Shown here: positions 1-11,209 of the stretch, in pieces
Layout: each line of letters opens with the position of its first letter
Numbering within the stretch: position 1 is the stretch's first letter
Assembly (NCBI GenBank): GCA_015832175.1
Contig: WJXW01000007.1
Coordinates: 2,232,001-2,296,000, forward strand
Origin: Paraphaeosphaeria minitans
Taxonomy: Eukaryota; Ascomycota; Dothideomycetes; Pleosporales; Didymosphaeriaceae
DNA length: 64,000 bases
Direction: 5' to 3'
Notes under the pieces: model-generated
Told to the model about the DNA's origin: nothing
The model's database searches: none
Seen by the model: only the letters and a program-made list of their open reading frames with translations
Made by a program: the position numbers and the translations under genes

Positions 1-1276
1 AACTCAACAAAAGCGGTACCTCCAATTTAGCCGACCAATTTGCTAAGAATTACGACGATGGTGGCGAGCCATCCGTATCGAACACCTGGAAAGTGAAAGC
101 GTTGATGGTTTACCCGCTGAAGAGTTGTGCAGGCGTGGAACTCGACAAAGCCGAAGTTGGCCACACGGGCTTGAAGTATGACCGACAGTTCACGTTCGCA
201 CAGCAGGTGACATCGTTGCCTACTCTGGAAGGCAAAGTCGAGAGCGAATGGACGTTCATCACCCTGAGACAGTTTCCTCGACTCGCAAAGGTAGAGGTCG
301 AGATGTGGGTTCCAGATCCCGTAGCACCCGGATATGACAAGGATAGTGAATGGGTGAAGAGCGACGGCTGTATCGTAGCGCGCTTTCCATTCAGCCCTGA
401 TCTGGAGTTCAGCGTCGCTGGTATCAAGAACTACGGCAAGATCCTAGCTGCCAAGTTGGGAGGCAAGTCCGAGCCCATGGTAGAGATCCGGATACCTTTC
501 AACCCGAAAAAGGACACGATCAAAGCCAGAGGATACCGGAAAGAGCCGGTGAAGATCTTCGGTGATGTACCTGTAGCGTTGAATGTGGGCTGCGACCTAC
601 CCGACGAGACGGTGGACCAATTGAAGTATATCCTCGGTGTGTCGAATCCATTGACTATCTTCCGAATCGATCCCGAAAGTCCCAGGCTAGTCTTGCAAAA
701 CGCCCCGAAGAAAGAAGATGTGGGTTTCCAGACCGCAATCGGGATGCAAGATGCTGTACGTAGATTCCCTTTCTTTCACAGCGCGCCAATGTTCCTTCAA
801 ATCTAACCCAAATCTTTGAACAGCATCCGGTCCAAATTCAAAACCTCGCTTCCATCCACGACGTCTCCTCCAGAGTGCCTTCCCACTTCCGGCCCCTCAA
901 CGCCCTACGCTATCGCCCTAACATCATCTTCACCGGTCCTCCCGCTTTCGAGGAAGACAGTTGGAAAAAGGTAGGAGCAATCACACGTGAGGTTATTTCA
1001 ACGATTCCAACTGACCTGCTCTAGGCTCGCTTCGGCTCCCTTCTTCTAGATATCTCATGCCGCACCACTCGTTGCAAGCTTCCAAACGTCGACCCATTAA
1101 CCGGGATAGCGGACCGCAACGAACCAGGTACTACAATGCGCAAGTACAGGGTCGTTGACGAGGGGAGCAAGGCTGCCTGCTTGGGCATGCAGGTCACACC
1201 GCTAGATGAAGGTATCCTTAGTGTGGGGGAGGAAATCGAAATTCTGGAAACGGGCGAGCATTACTTTATCGAGTAG
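1..1276 (+). CDS. MOSC domain-containing protein (5' partial)
   Basis: Likely molybdenum-cofactor sulfurase C-terminal-type (MOSC) protein of the mARC/YcbX-like group, which handle Mo cofactor or N-hydroxylated substrates; the exact reaction is not readable. The frame is open to the left edge, so the start and the usual N-terminal membrane segment lie outside the window. Exons: 3-755, 824-970 and 1025-1276; introns 756-823 and 971-1024 keep phase 0. The N-terminal beta-barrel begins with VKALMVYPLKSC. Exon 2 carries the family block RYRPNIIFTG followed by FEEDSWK, and exon 3 carries the cofactor-site signature CRTTRCKLPNVDP, including the conserved cysteine. Without splicing the frame stops at 804-806, so intron 1 is needed. 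Family assignment is firm; function within the family is inferred. Confidence 0.9.
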
Positions 1277-3401
1277 TGTGTAAATATCTGGAGCTCAAAT
1301 GCAGATCACGTACAAGAGTCGGCATCCCATTTTTCGAATCGGTATTATTTCCAGACTGTCCAGGTTTCTCCATAAATGCTCAGAATTGCCGAAGTTTCAG
1401 TTAAACATGTCTTTAAGAATGCAAGTTGACGGATTTTTTTTTAAAACATGGCTTATGTCTTGATATAATTGATTCGGCCAGGAATCAGGTTCCTTAAAGG
1501 AAATTCGCAGACACTGACAAAAATATCCCTAAATCGAAAACCAACCACAACTCGCCCATATGCCGTCTATCCCTGGGCAATATACAGCAATAGAGCTTCT
1601 ACCAATTGTGACGGCCAACAAATGTTTAGGCGATGTTTCAATCAAATTGGGTGATAATCTTTTGCAAGACTTATGATTAGCCTCTACTTGCAATTGGTAT
1701 AGCAGGAGAGTATACTTTCCCTAACAACGCTTAGACTTGACCCCTAGCAAGCGATCACACTAGAGGTTAACTATTTTTTCCTTGTCGTCTCTTTGAATGT
1801 GTATCCAGGCATATCTCAAAACAGGCAAGCGCGCTAGACGACTGCGTGCTTAAAGGCTGTTGCAAAGTGCTCGCCTTAATTTTGATCATCAACCTTGGAA
1901 GGATCTGGGAAAGCCCGGTTAAGGAGGCCTAGAATCAATCTGCAATTCTTAGCTAATTGTGAGGCGTTAACAGTTAGAATTTGGATGCTACAAGTATCTA
2001 TTAAGAGCATTTGCAGAAGTAGGGACAGCCTGGGGGCTAGCCTTCTTGCTCCACCTGGTCCTTTGAAACTTGTACGATGGCTGTTAGCTTTTAGAACAAA
2101 GGGGCTACTACTGCGTAGCTGGCTGCCTAATGCCACTCCCTAGTGATAATGCATGTTGTGCTAGAGATCCGGGCAAGTACACACAGCAGATCTATGTATG
2201 CGCTGTGGAGTGAGGTAAAGAAAGCAAAGAGAGTTCTCCATTCAAAAAGTGCTAAATACAATCTCGCGAGCGATAGACTTGAGCGCGCAGACATTGTACC
2301 AGCGAGTCAGACGTTCCATTGAGGTGAATAGAGCCACTGCAGCGATTTCTAACGCAATTGGACTGCAATTTGCCTTCTAATCTTCTTCTCTTCCGAGAGT
2401 CATTCTTACATGGATTTGATATTGGGTCGTGAGAAGGTATTCATGGATCATGGTACTGATGATATACGACGCCTCCGAGCAGAAGAAATGCATACAAGCG
2501 GTTGGGAAATGTCCCCGAAGACTGCAGAATGTCTTGGAACCGGTTTGATCCTCCCTCCTGTTCAAGGTAGCTACCATCTGATTACAAGCAGAATCTCAGC
2601 AATCAAAAGGTGTTTCGGGCTTGGATGATCAGAAGTGTAAAACTATACCGCTTTTTTCCATGTGATTGTCAAGACTAACCTCATAAAACCATTGCACGGC
2701 AGCGCCTCTGGCCATCTTGGTATGGTTACATTTATCAAGGGTTTCAGATAAAACTGCACAAATCTGCATGTTTCTCGCTCCACGCAAAGTTTAAAGAGCT
2801 GAATGCAAAGAACTGCTGAGCCAGAAGCTAGCCCTCGTCAGAGCTTCGCATAGGTGAGTCGCCATCAGAGTCGATTGTGCTATGTACATTCGCACTGTCA
2901 CGGAACAGTTCGGCCTCACCAACATCCACTATCAATCCAGGAGCTCGGCTTTCACTTCCAACGCTTTGGCCCTTTGATATTACCTACGGTTGCCAGGTGA
3001 CCTGTCTTTCTTCAATCCAAGACATGATCAAATGTGTCTTACTGGCACAGGCAATCCGTGCGTACTGTTTCGACGGGGTCCTCAGGCAGGGGTGTGAGTG
3101 TACCAGGAAGACCACGCAGCGATCCGCTCAGAGACTTTCAGTGATGTGCCGTTTGTTAGATAGCATGACGATCCTGAGCGACTTCCATAGACCGAAGTTG
3201 ACGAGATATCTCATTCAAGCCTGGAGCCGCCTGATACCGCATTGCTCATCCTAAGGTAACCCAGGGTTCCAAAACTTCTGACTGAGCAGGTCAACCCAGT
3301 CTAGCCAAGGTGTCCAGGAAGTGTTTCATGGTAAGTAGAGGACACTTCCCCCCCTCCTTTGGTGTATGCTCAAGAGATTTGTCGACCCGATACGAGGCGG
3401 C
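1277..3401. other. Gene-free stretch, AT-richer
   Basis: About 2.1 kb between the MOSC and bZIP genes, which converge here. By eye it is richer in A/T than the flanks from about 1,380 to 2,850. I see only short frames with no family motif. It could be decayed repeat DNA but I recognise no element. Confidence 0.5.
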
Positions 3402-4393
3402 TCAGAAGAAGAGGTAACCCCATTTCGCGGCAAACGCTTTCTTGATCTTCCACGCTTTGGGATCCCAAGGAGCTCTGCCTTGAATGATCTCGAAACTCGG
3501 CATCAACGACAGATCCTTCATAAAGTCTTCGTCGTCAATCACACCACTGAGCGATATGAGGGAGTCTCGCATCTTTGGAAATGGAAAGCGATCTATCCAG
3601 CGCGGGTGTATCGTGATCAGCTGCAGCTCTGTTGGGTGTAGTGCCGCTGGAACTTCCGGACCGACCGGATCGGATTTCGCAGGCACCACCGCGGAACAGG
3701 GAATCCTCAAACATATGCCGTTGATGTACAGTGCGCCATGAAAAGTTAACGGATACTCGGGTGATATTGGTGAGGACATGGACGTCGGAAGGGGGTTGGT
3801 AAGGACGTCCGGGATGGGGAGTTTTGCAAGGTGATCCGGTATGAAATCCTCAAAACAAGACGATGGTGAAGCAGACGAAGAGTACATGCTTGTGTCCACA
3901 TCCGGCATCAAAGGCACCATATCGAGAGCACCGGCAGCAGTAACCAGCCAGCAGTCGGCTTCTGGTTGTAGGAGAGCGCTGGGATCATTCGGTTGGTGCT
4001 GTGTGACGACCCCTCTCCGCGTTTCATCTTCCACGCTCTTCCGTTTCGCATGAATCTTTGCTTCGCGAAGCCGTTGACCTATGCCCCTGCCAATTAGCTT
4101 TCTGTGCCAATCCAATTTGGGTTCCCGAGATCCGATGGTGCTGGCAGCAGATAACAATCCCTTCCCTGAAGCGATCAGGTTCTGTTAAGATTGAGGGCTG
4201 CATATCATGCCCTGAACAGAATATGGAAGAAATCATCTTCTAGATCACATCCAACCACCACTGGGCTCCTCGGCCAACATTAGGGTGACTTACGCCGTGC
4301 TCTTTGCGCTAATCTGTCTTGAATCTTCTTTCTTTCCTTTGCGTCTTGGACGTTTCGCCAATCATCTTCGCTGGGATTTGTTCTGCGTGTCAT
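3402..4393 (-). CDS. bZIP transcription factor with DUF3425-type C-terminus
   Basis: Predicted DNA-binding regulator of a fungal-specific class. Model: exon 1 4393-4294 and exon 2 4165-3402 on the minus strand, giving 287 aa. The intron begins gtaagt and ends gcttcag, and only this acceptor keeps the frame. Exon 1 encodes the basic region: DDWRNVQDAKERKK followed by IQDRLAQRARR, matching the NxxAxRxxR-like core with D for the usual N. A clear leucine zipper is not visible after it, as in many of this class. The C-terminal third has the DUF3425 hallmarks: HPTELQLITIHPRWIDRFPF, then APWDPKAWKIKKAF and KWGYLFF at the end. The start ATG at 4393 lies just before the basic region; an upstream exon cannot be excluded. 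Target genes unknown. Confidence 0.84.
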
Positions 4394-5348
4394 AATCTTC
4401 GAATACTGCCTTGCTTCAATTATGGGTTCTAACATCTCAGGGCGGAATTGAAGCAAGAGGTCAGAAAGTGAAATGCAAAAATTGCTTACCAATATCATTC
4501 CCAAAAAGAAGTAGCGCGTGCGTTAGTGCATGTTAGGTTAGCTCTAGGTGCTGACATCCACCTAGTTACAGACTACATCGATATACATGCCTATTTGGTA
4601 GTATCGTGAGATCTCTTCTTCCAATCCCCTCGAAACAGTATTCGCTCAGACTTAGCCTACTCTGGGCTTACTCTGCTTTATTGGACCCACCCAGGCGTTG
4701 AAAAGGACAGTCAGTTTCTGAAACTCTTCATAATCGGAGCACCAATGCGACGGAAAGTAGTTTGCAAGAGAATTCGCAGCCACGCGAGAGATTTCAAGTT
4801 CGAGGAACACACCCACTTTTTAAGGTTGTCCAGCCACCTACCCGTTCCCGGCATTGAACGACACTGTTGTCATCGTATCGCGAAGTCCTCATCGCCTCAT
4901 CCAAACTGGGACATCCTTTCTGGGGCAGCGGACAACCCCAAGGATGAGACTGGGGATCATACGCCGCTAGGCCTCAAGCACACCTGAAACAGAGCGCTAT
5001 CATCACGTGACCGCAAATGTTGCACATCTCGAACCTTCCGCAGCCCCGAAAGAGAAGTCAAACGCCCAGACGGTGGAAATCTCGCAGGGATCATGCCAAC
5101 ACTTGGCGTGGCGTCACCACAGAACATGTAACCGTCGGGGCGCAACTTTCGAAACCCTCAACGCATAAGGTGCCTGTGGCGAGACCGTGTGATCTGACGG
5201 GAACGCGCGAATGGCTATATAGGTAGAAGCAGGTTGCTGGAGATCATGCGTTTGGTGCTCTGTCGACAAGAACATTGCCTCCTGAAGACCTACGCACCCT
5301 GACGCCGCTTACACATTCGTTGCCCTGGGACGATATCTGACAATAGCA
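4394..5348. other. Intergenic region between divergent bZIP and CFEM genes
   Basis: About 950 bp shared upstream region of the two divergently transcribed neighbours. It presumably holds both promoters. No coding frame or repeat is recognisable. Confidence 0.45.
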
Positions 5349-5804
5349 ATGTGGTCCCTCTTCGTCGCCGTCTTTGCCGTTGCAGCCGCGTGCGCTTCAT
5401 GTTCGCCAGCAGCACCGATGTCGGGTGCAATGACAAAGTCAATGGCGACTCCTGCACCTCCCGCCGGGCCTACCGGTCCTACCGTTGGCCAGGAAGCAGC
5501 AGTCAATGTGTTGAGCGTAGGATCGTGTCCGGTACGTCTCCCAGTGTACTTTGCGCATGGTTGGGAACAAGCATGCTGATGCGTGTGCAGCAAGAGTGCT
5601 GGAACGAAAGCGCAGCACAAGTCGGTTGCGACCCGAACGCAGATGACAGCTGCTTGTGTGACCCCTTCTTCGACGCCGTCACGACATGCGTGTCGCAAAC
5701 ATGCAGCACGGGCGATAGTCTACGTGAGTACTTGGCTACACCCACTGAGAGGCGTACTGACATTCTTCTCAGAGGTTCTCAACACCCTGGAACCGCTGTG
5801 CTAG
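5349..5804 (+). CDS. Small secreted CFEM-domain protein
   Basis: Predicted extracellular cysteine-rich protein of the fungal CFEM family (members bind haem/iron, sit in the cell wall or act as effectors). Exons 5349-5531, 5591-5723 and 5773-5804 give 115 aa; introns of 59 and 49 bp keep phase. Residues 1-18 are a signal peptide (MWSLFVAVFAVAAACASC) followed by a Pro/Ala/Thr linker. The mature part has exactly eight cysteines in CFEM order, with GSCPQEC, VGC, DSCLC, TTC and QTC and a final C at the last residue. The Asp-rich DPNADD before CLC is where CFEM proteins carry their haem-ligand Asp. The protein ends at the last cysteine, so no GPI-anchor tail is present, which favours a soluble product. 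Iron scavenging versus effector role cannot be decided here. Confidence 0.86.
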
Positions 5805-6359
5805 TAGCGCCTTGTAAATTGGAATAAGCGACGAACGAAAGTACGAACGATGACCAGAGAGGCTAAGAGAGGCGGCTTTGCGATTAGATACCCTAGATGG
5901 CCGAATGGAATGAATTTCTCCCTCGTTGGCCAAGTCAGCGAACCTTTCGTTCCTGAGTGATCTGGGATCGCGAATGTCAAACATACTCTTCCCTGGCGGC
6001 GAGTGATAACCCCAAAGGCTTTAGGAAGGCACCGCATTGTAGAAGGCTTGTTCAGGATTAATAAGAGACAACGCCGCTTACAAGTGCCAAATACTCTTGA
6101 GTACATGGGGACACCCGGAGTACGCTGTTACGCTACCGTTCTGAACACTCGCAGCAGTGCAAGTCACCCCAGGACACGTTGACCGTCAACCAACCCAATG
6201 AGGTTTCGATGCTGACGAAGAACTAGGTGAATGGAAATATCGACACAGGCGAGAACACGAAGCGTGAACTGTAGGTCGTTTTGTTCAACACGGGACAATA
6301 GAAGAACCATACTTTTCTACCAACCTAGCCCCCATTCTACATCCTTCACCCCCCCCCCC
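5805..6359. other. Intergenic region between convergent CFEM and RpiB genes
   Basis: About 550 bp with no recognisable gene. It ends in an uninterrupted run of 12 C (6349-6360) that touches the RpiB stop codon. Confidence 0.5.
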
Positions 6360-6875
6360 CTAACAACTCGGCCCATCCTTCGCCTCCGCGCTCAACTTCT
6401 CATAATTCTTCCTCTCGTGCTCCATGATCGCCTGCACCTTCTTCGCACTCGCACTGCTCGCATCAAACCTGTACCCAACCCACTCCTTGACCAGCCGCCG
6501 CGCAAGCTCGATCCCAATCACGCGCTCCCCCATGCACAGCACCTGCGCGTCGTTTGACAGAACCGCGCGCTCGACGCTGAAGCCATCGTGCGCGGTGACG
6601 GCGCGGATCCCGGGGACTTTGTTCGCGGAGATGGCGACGCCGAGGCCGGTACCGCAGATGAGGACGGCGCGGTCGGCTTTGCCTTGGGCGACGAGCTGGG
6701 CCGCGTCGACGGCGATGTGCGGGTACGCCGTCTTGTCCGTGTTCTCGGGGACGCCAACGTCGGTGACGGAGGCTACGCGGGGGTCGGCTTCGAGGTCTTT
6801 GATGATGGCTTTTTTGTACGAGACGCCCGCGTCGTCGCAGCCGATGGCGATGCGGAGGGGTTGTTGGTCTGCCAT
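6360..6875 (-). CDS. RpiB/LacA/LacB-family sugar-phosphate isomerase
   Basis: Predicted aldose-ketose isomerase of the RpiB family (ribose-5-phosphate, or tetrose/other sugar phosphate) acting in the cytosol. Single exon, 171 aa. Start chosen at MADQQP (6875) because the upstream extension has no ATG. Seen: N-terminal phosphate-site motif IAIGCDDAG (many relatives have DHAG), and the active-site block [16 protein letters not shown] with the catalytic Cys and the GTG-x-x-x-S-x-ANK anion hole. These are followed by [16 protein letters not shown] and [16 protein letters not shown]. The SND in place of the bacterial HND suggests a substrate other than, or in addition to, ribose-5-phosphate; that is inference. 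The stop codon abuts the poly-C run on the plus strand. The next gene upstream ends only 56 bp away on the same strand. Confidence 0.9.
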   Translation of the reverse strand: MADQQPLRIAIGCDDAGVSYKKAIIKDLEADPRVASVTDVGVPENTDKTAYPHIAVDAAQLVAQGKADRAVLICGTGLGVAISANKVPGIRAVTAHDGFSVERAVLSNDAQVLCMGERVIGIELARRLVKEWVGYRFDASSASAKKVQAIMEHERKNYEKLSAEAKDGPSC

Positions 6876-6931
6876 TTCGCGCACGTGCAAGGGGTATGCG
6901 TAGGAGGTGTAGGTCGGAGAGACGAGGGAAA

Positions 6932-7282
6932 TCACAGCTCGCTCGTGTCGTACGTGTCTTCTATGTTGCCGGTGGTCCTCTTGACTTTAACCGTCCTTGC
7001 ACCGGTGCCCTTCTCCGATTTATGGATCTCGGTATGCACTTCGCCTTCCACGCTGTGCACTTTCTTCCCGGTGCCGTCGACGACACCTTCGACCGTGCGA
7101 TTGACCGCCTGTTCGAACGGCTTCGTGATAATAGACAGATCTGTGTGTCCTACGGTAGGTCCGGAGCTCTCGAAGACCTTGACCTTGTCCTTGCCTTCCT
7201 TGCTGTGGTCTTCGACACGTTGGTAGATGTGATCTGCGTTGGAGTCGAGGTTGAGTGAGAAGAGGGCGCGTTTGGGAGCCAT
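6932..7282 (-). CDS. Hypothetical 116-aa hydrophilic protein
   Basis: Not recognised. Single exon starting at an ATG in reasonable context and ending 56 bp before the start of the RpiB-type gene on the same strand. The product is 116 aa, charged and Thr/Lys/Glu/Val-rich, with no signal peptide, membrane segment or cysteine cluster. Sequence style ([19 protein letters not shown], then VKVKRTTG) resembles small soluble fungal proteins of unknown role. Support is only the clean ATG-to-stop frame and codon style. It could share a transcript with the isomerase. Confidence 0.5.
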   Translation of the reverse strand: MAPKRALFSLNLDSNADHIYQRVEDHSKEGKDKVKVFESSGPTVGHTDLSIITKPFEQAVNRTVEGVVDGTGKKVHSVEGEVHTEIHKSEKGTGARTVKVKRTTGNIEDTYDTSEL

Positions 7283-7731
7283 TGTTGGGGGGTCTTTGTG
7301 TATTATACGATGTCAGGATGAATGTCAAGCAGTGGTGGGGCAGGCGTCGGCGCGAGCACTTCGGGAGTGTGGAGGGATGGCTCAATCAGGGAAGCCGGCC
7401 CACACCCCGCATTCCTCTGCCTCGTCACGTGGAGTATCGACTGGTCCTCGACGCGAAGCACCTCGCCTCGAGGTCTGTGAATTTTGGTGTACGCTAGTAC
7501 AACGCTTGACGACTGATGATGCATAATAATTATAAAGTACATAGAACCTTGTCCCAGACCGACCTCCATGGGTACAGCCATTTTCGTAGTACCTGACCAG
7601 GTGTAACTGCACAAACACCCCCTATGTTGCATCGAAAAACGCCCTGCTAATAGCTAACCGCATAATTGCACCTAGATCATATGCTCGAGACAAATCAGAT
7701 AGCTGCCAAAGCGAAAAAATTACCTGGTATA
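7283..7731. other. Intergenic region, nothing recognised
   Basis: About 450 bp between the 116-aa gene start and the 3' end of the FarA-like gene. No motif or repeat stands out. Confidence 0.5.
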
Positions 7732-10700
7732 TCACTGCAAGCCTGCGTGGTACAGTGCGTTCTGGAACGTCTCTGCGCCGTCGCCATTGCCGTTGAAGCC
7801 AAAGAAGTTGAACCTTTAATGCACGAAAGTCAGTATCGCATCAATGTAACTGTACAAGGAAGGTGGGTCGTTTATAGCTGTGGAAATCGGAAAAGGCGTT
7901 GATGCCGAAAGATTTGATTAACATACCAGTCTTCTACGTTCAACGTCGTGGGCACCATGGGATTCTGTCGTCCATTGCTGCTATTGCTCCAGTTGTCGTC
8001 GGCTGAAGCATTTTGCTGATTCTGCTGCATCGTATCCACCTGTTGGTGCCATGCTTGGGGATTGTTGTGATCGAAGCCTGGCATCGACGTGCCACCTTGC
8101 ATTTGCTGCTGGGACGGCATGGGTTGTTGGTTCGGGTCGTTGCTCGCCGGATGCATTGCCATCGTTTGTGGTCGCGACAACGCAGGGTCGACAAGACTAT
8201 GATTCTGCGATGGCGACTGCTGTTGGATGCTGAGATTCGACTCTGCAGGGAAGAGCTGATCAGGTTGGAAGTTCTGCCACAACTCCTGGGAAATATTAGG
8301 CGATTGGCGTGTAACCAAGAACAAATCCGGAGGCGTGCCAGGATATGAATACGACGGATTGAATGGCGTCGTAGGCCGTGTTCCAGATCGCGATGGTCCC
8401 ATGAAAGCATCGTTGTTCTGGCGTAACATATGTGGTGACCCGTGTGTGATCTGTGGCATTTGTGGCACTTGCGGCAAGTCTCGAGAAGGGGTTACAGCAG
8501 GCGTCTGTGGCCTCGAACGCTCATAGGACACTTGCGGGGCTGGAGGACCGTTGACTTGGGGGAAGCCTCCAAAGTCCATATCGTCGAATTTCCGCTTCTG
8601 CGCGGCTTCTTGTGCGGGTTTGGGGGGCGGTTGAGGCATCGAGTGTTTGTTCTTCTGATGTCGCTTACCGGCGGCTTTCTGTAAGCGCTCCTCCAGATGT
8701 TTGTTGCCCAGTATAGATTCAAACAAAGTGTGCACCATCTTAGCCACAAGCCACACCTTCGAGACCTCCTTGAGCGCGTCCATGCATATTTGCAGCCGTT
8801 GTTCCGTAGCTGACACGATCGACTTGTTCGAGGAGCGCATTTGATAGACGTGCATGATCAAGGCGGAGAACAAGCTATATACTATGAATGCGGGTGTGTA
8901 CCGGATTTCGTTGTGCGCGCGAAGATTCTCAACGATGGAGGTGATCATGGCAGCTGCTTGGTAAGCAATCGTCCGAGAAGGATAGGCGTGTTCGTCGAAT
9001 CCATTGGTGTTGTTCGCTTTCGGGGAGCCTGCCGGCGGCATGTGAGCTCGATGTAACAGACAGAGCGTGGTGCTATAATATGTTAGTCAGGGGTTGTGAG
9101 TAAGATTGATTCGACATACTAGTAGTTCGAGTGCAGCAAGGCCGCCCAGAAATGATGCCGCGACTTGTCCCATTGCACATCAGGGGGACAATTCTGCAGC
9201 CAGTCCGCAAGAGCCATGTCACTGTGGGTCAGGTCAAGGGCGTTTCGTCTGAACTTGGAAGCGACGGAGTATTGTTGCGAGAGGACCAGGCCCATGATCT
9301 CGCAGAGCTTGACGTAATTGATGAAGAAGTGGACATGTACAGGATCGGGCGGATACTCCGCAGGTCGGTCTGGTTCGTCCTCAATGAAGTCTTCCTCCGT
9401 AATCATCTCAACGTCCGAGTCTTCGGGATTAATGGCGACGGGTCGTCCAAGAGCAACGGCTACCGAGCGGTCTCGCGAGAAGAGCGACCACCATATGCGT
9501 TTCCAGAGACGCTTGTCGGATTTGCTGAGCTGTGAACCCTCCACGCTCCGATGCATACCCGAGCCGTGAGCTACGACTATGCCAACTCTGCTCCAGTAGA
9601 ATACATTCTTGGTGACGTCCTCGGGCCCTTCCCAATACCAGCCCATCAAAATGGTAGACTGCACGATGGTGACTCTATCATCTTCGTAGTTGGCATCGAA
9701 CAGGGCCTTTGCGCGCTTGTAGAAGGTCATGGCTGCCGGCGTGGTCGAGCCATTCGCGTCCATGAGCTGAGGGTTCGTGCAGACACGCGACCCCGCCAGC
9801 AGGATGGCTTGCAGCAGCAGCAAAGAGGGCGGGTTCTTCGGGTCCTTGTATTGTCGCATGAAGCGGCTCCGGTTTATGACGGGCACCACAGGCGCTACCC
9901 ATTTGAAGAAGGCGTCGACCAGTTCGTCGCACAGCGCTCGCGGGGGGAGCAGAAAAGCACCGCGCTGGTGAAGTATCTCGATTTCCATGTTGTCCAGCTC
10001 GTTCACGCGGGCCTTTGCTCCGCGCACATTCTCAGGCAGCGGGTAGTGCACCGTGTCGGTAGTCCCATAGCGGTCGTGGACCAGCAGGGAGAGGTTCGAG
10101 GACTCGCCCAAGTATGCGACACGGCCGGCGTCTTTGATGGGGGCGCGCGCGAACTTGGGCTTCATGAACTGCACGTAGGTGCCATTGTGGGTGGCCTGCT
10201 GGGCAGCATAGGCGGGCGAGATGGTGGTGGAGGGGGTGCCGTCGGGCGAGTTGTACACGGTGGTCTTGTCGCGCGTCTGCTCGCCAGGCGTGGCGCTGCT
10301 CGGTGCGGGGGAGCGGTCGTCCTCGCCGAATTCACTGCGCGGGAGTGTTAGGTGAGTGCTTCTTTGTTGCACTGGGCCATACCTCTGCGAGTCCTGCGTC
10401 TTCACCGTGGCCGTCTTCTTGCGCTTGGGCGCGGGGATGCGGCACTCGATGGAAAAGGCGGTGCAGTTGGTGCAGGGCACCCCGAGACTGGCGGCGTCGC
10501 AGCGCACCTGCAGACATCAGCTCACATTGCGACAGGCGGGCGTGCTCGTCGGCGGTTGTTGCGATTACTCACCTTCCGGGCATGGCAGGCTGCGTGTTGT
10601 TAGCACTCTTGACTATGGCGATATGGCGATGCTGCTCGGTGCCTCGGCACCTCAATCGCCTCGGCTCGTCTGCTCGCTCGCTCGCTCGTTCGCGCAGGAA

Positions 10701-11209
10701 CGGCGACGCGCTTGAAGCAGCCGTGGCCCAGAGAAGCGGATGGCGGACGGCGGATGGCGGATGCGGCAAGAGGAATGGGACTTACTCTCGCAGGCCCTGC
10801 TTGCGCGCTGTCGCCGGAAGGACGGGTGGCCCGGCGTCTGCGAGTGCGGTTGCGCGTTTGTGTTCCTGCTGCTGGTCAGCGCCGCCCCGTCGCCCGTGGA
10901 TGCGCCCGCACTGGCGGTGACGTACGGAGGGAGGCCTGGCTGCGCGGCCAGCGCTGCGGGCTGCGATGCGGGCGCCGACGTCGCCATGAAGCTGTGCTCC
11001 GACGACATGCTTCCTGGAGTCTCTGGCGAGTTCGTGGTGGGTTCGGCGGTGCGCTGGCTGTGCCTGTCTGCACCTGGCCCACTGCGAGAATGAACGCCAA
11101 GGCAGCGGCCGCTAGCTGCTCCCCAGAACTCAGAGCTCGTCTGACCAGGCACTGTGAAGCCGGCATCCGTTGCCTCTTCTTTGTCCAGACGGTAGTAGTC
11201 TGCAAACAT
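7732..11209 (-). CDS. farA: FarA/CTF1-alpha-like Zn2Cys6 transcription factor
   Basis: Predicted nuclear activator of fatty-acid catabolism and cutinase genes (FarA/CTF1 family, by resemblance). Five exons on the minus strand: 11209-10786, 10589-10573 (17 nt), 10507-9120, 9072-7927 and 7813-7732; about 1,018 aa. The zinc cluster is C140-x2-C143-x6-C150-x8-C159-x2-C162-x6-C169 and is assembled from exons 1, 2 and 3, with the 17-nt exon supplying C143. It is followed by a basic PAPKRKK. Residues about 290-670 form the fungal transcription-factor homology region (FFKWVAPVVPVINRSRF; MGWYWEGPEDVTKNVFYWSR; RIWWSLFSRDR). The last exon gives EDWFNFFGFNG, a tail typical of FarA-like factors. A 48-bp in-frame stretch (10382-10335) has a GT...AG and a CTAAC and may also be an intron. 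The start could instead be a later Met in exon 1. Confidence 0.87.
10642..10664. promoter_or_regulatory. Two CCTCGG motifs in intron 1 of the FarA-like gene
   Basis: CCTCGG occurs at 10642-10647 and 10659-10664 within intron 1 (10785-10590). CCTCGG is the reported FarA/FarB and CTF1 recognition core (known from the family); autoregulation here is inference. Confidence 0.3.

Noticed and set aside
4024..4236. Alternative acceptor for the bZIP gene (ctgttcag) giving another C-terminus
   Set aside because: It leads into a frame that stops early and loses the DUF3425 region; the gcttcag acceptor keeps it.
9551..10351. 266-codon plus-strand frame
   Set aside because: Antisense shadow of the FarA-like gene; Gly/Arg-rich with no domain.
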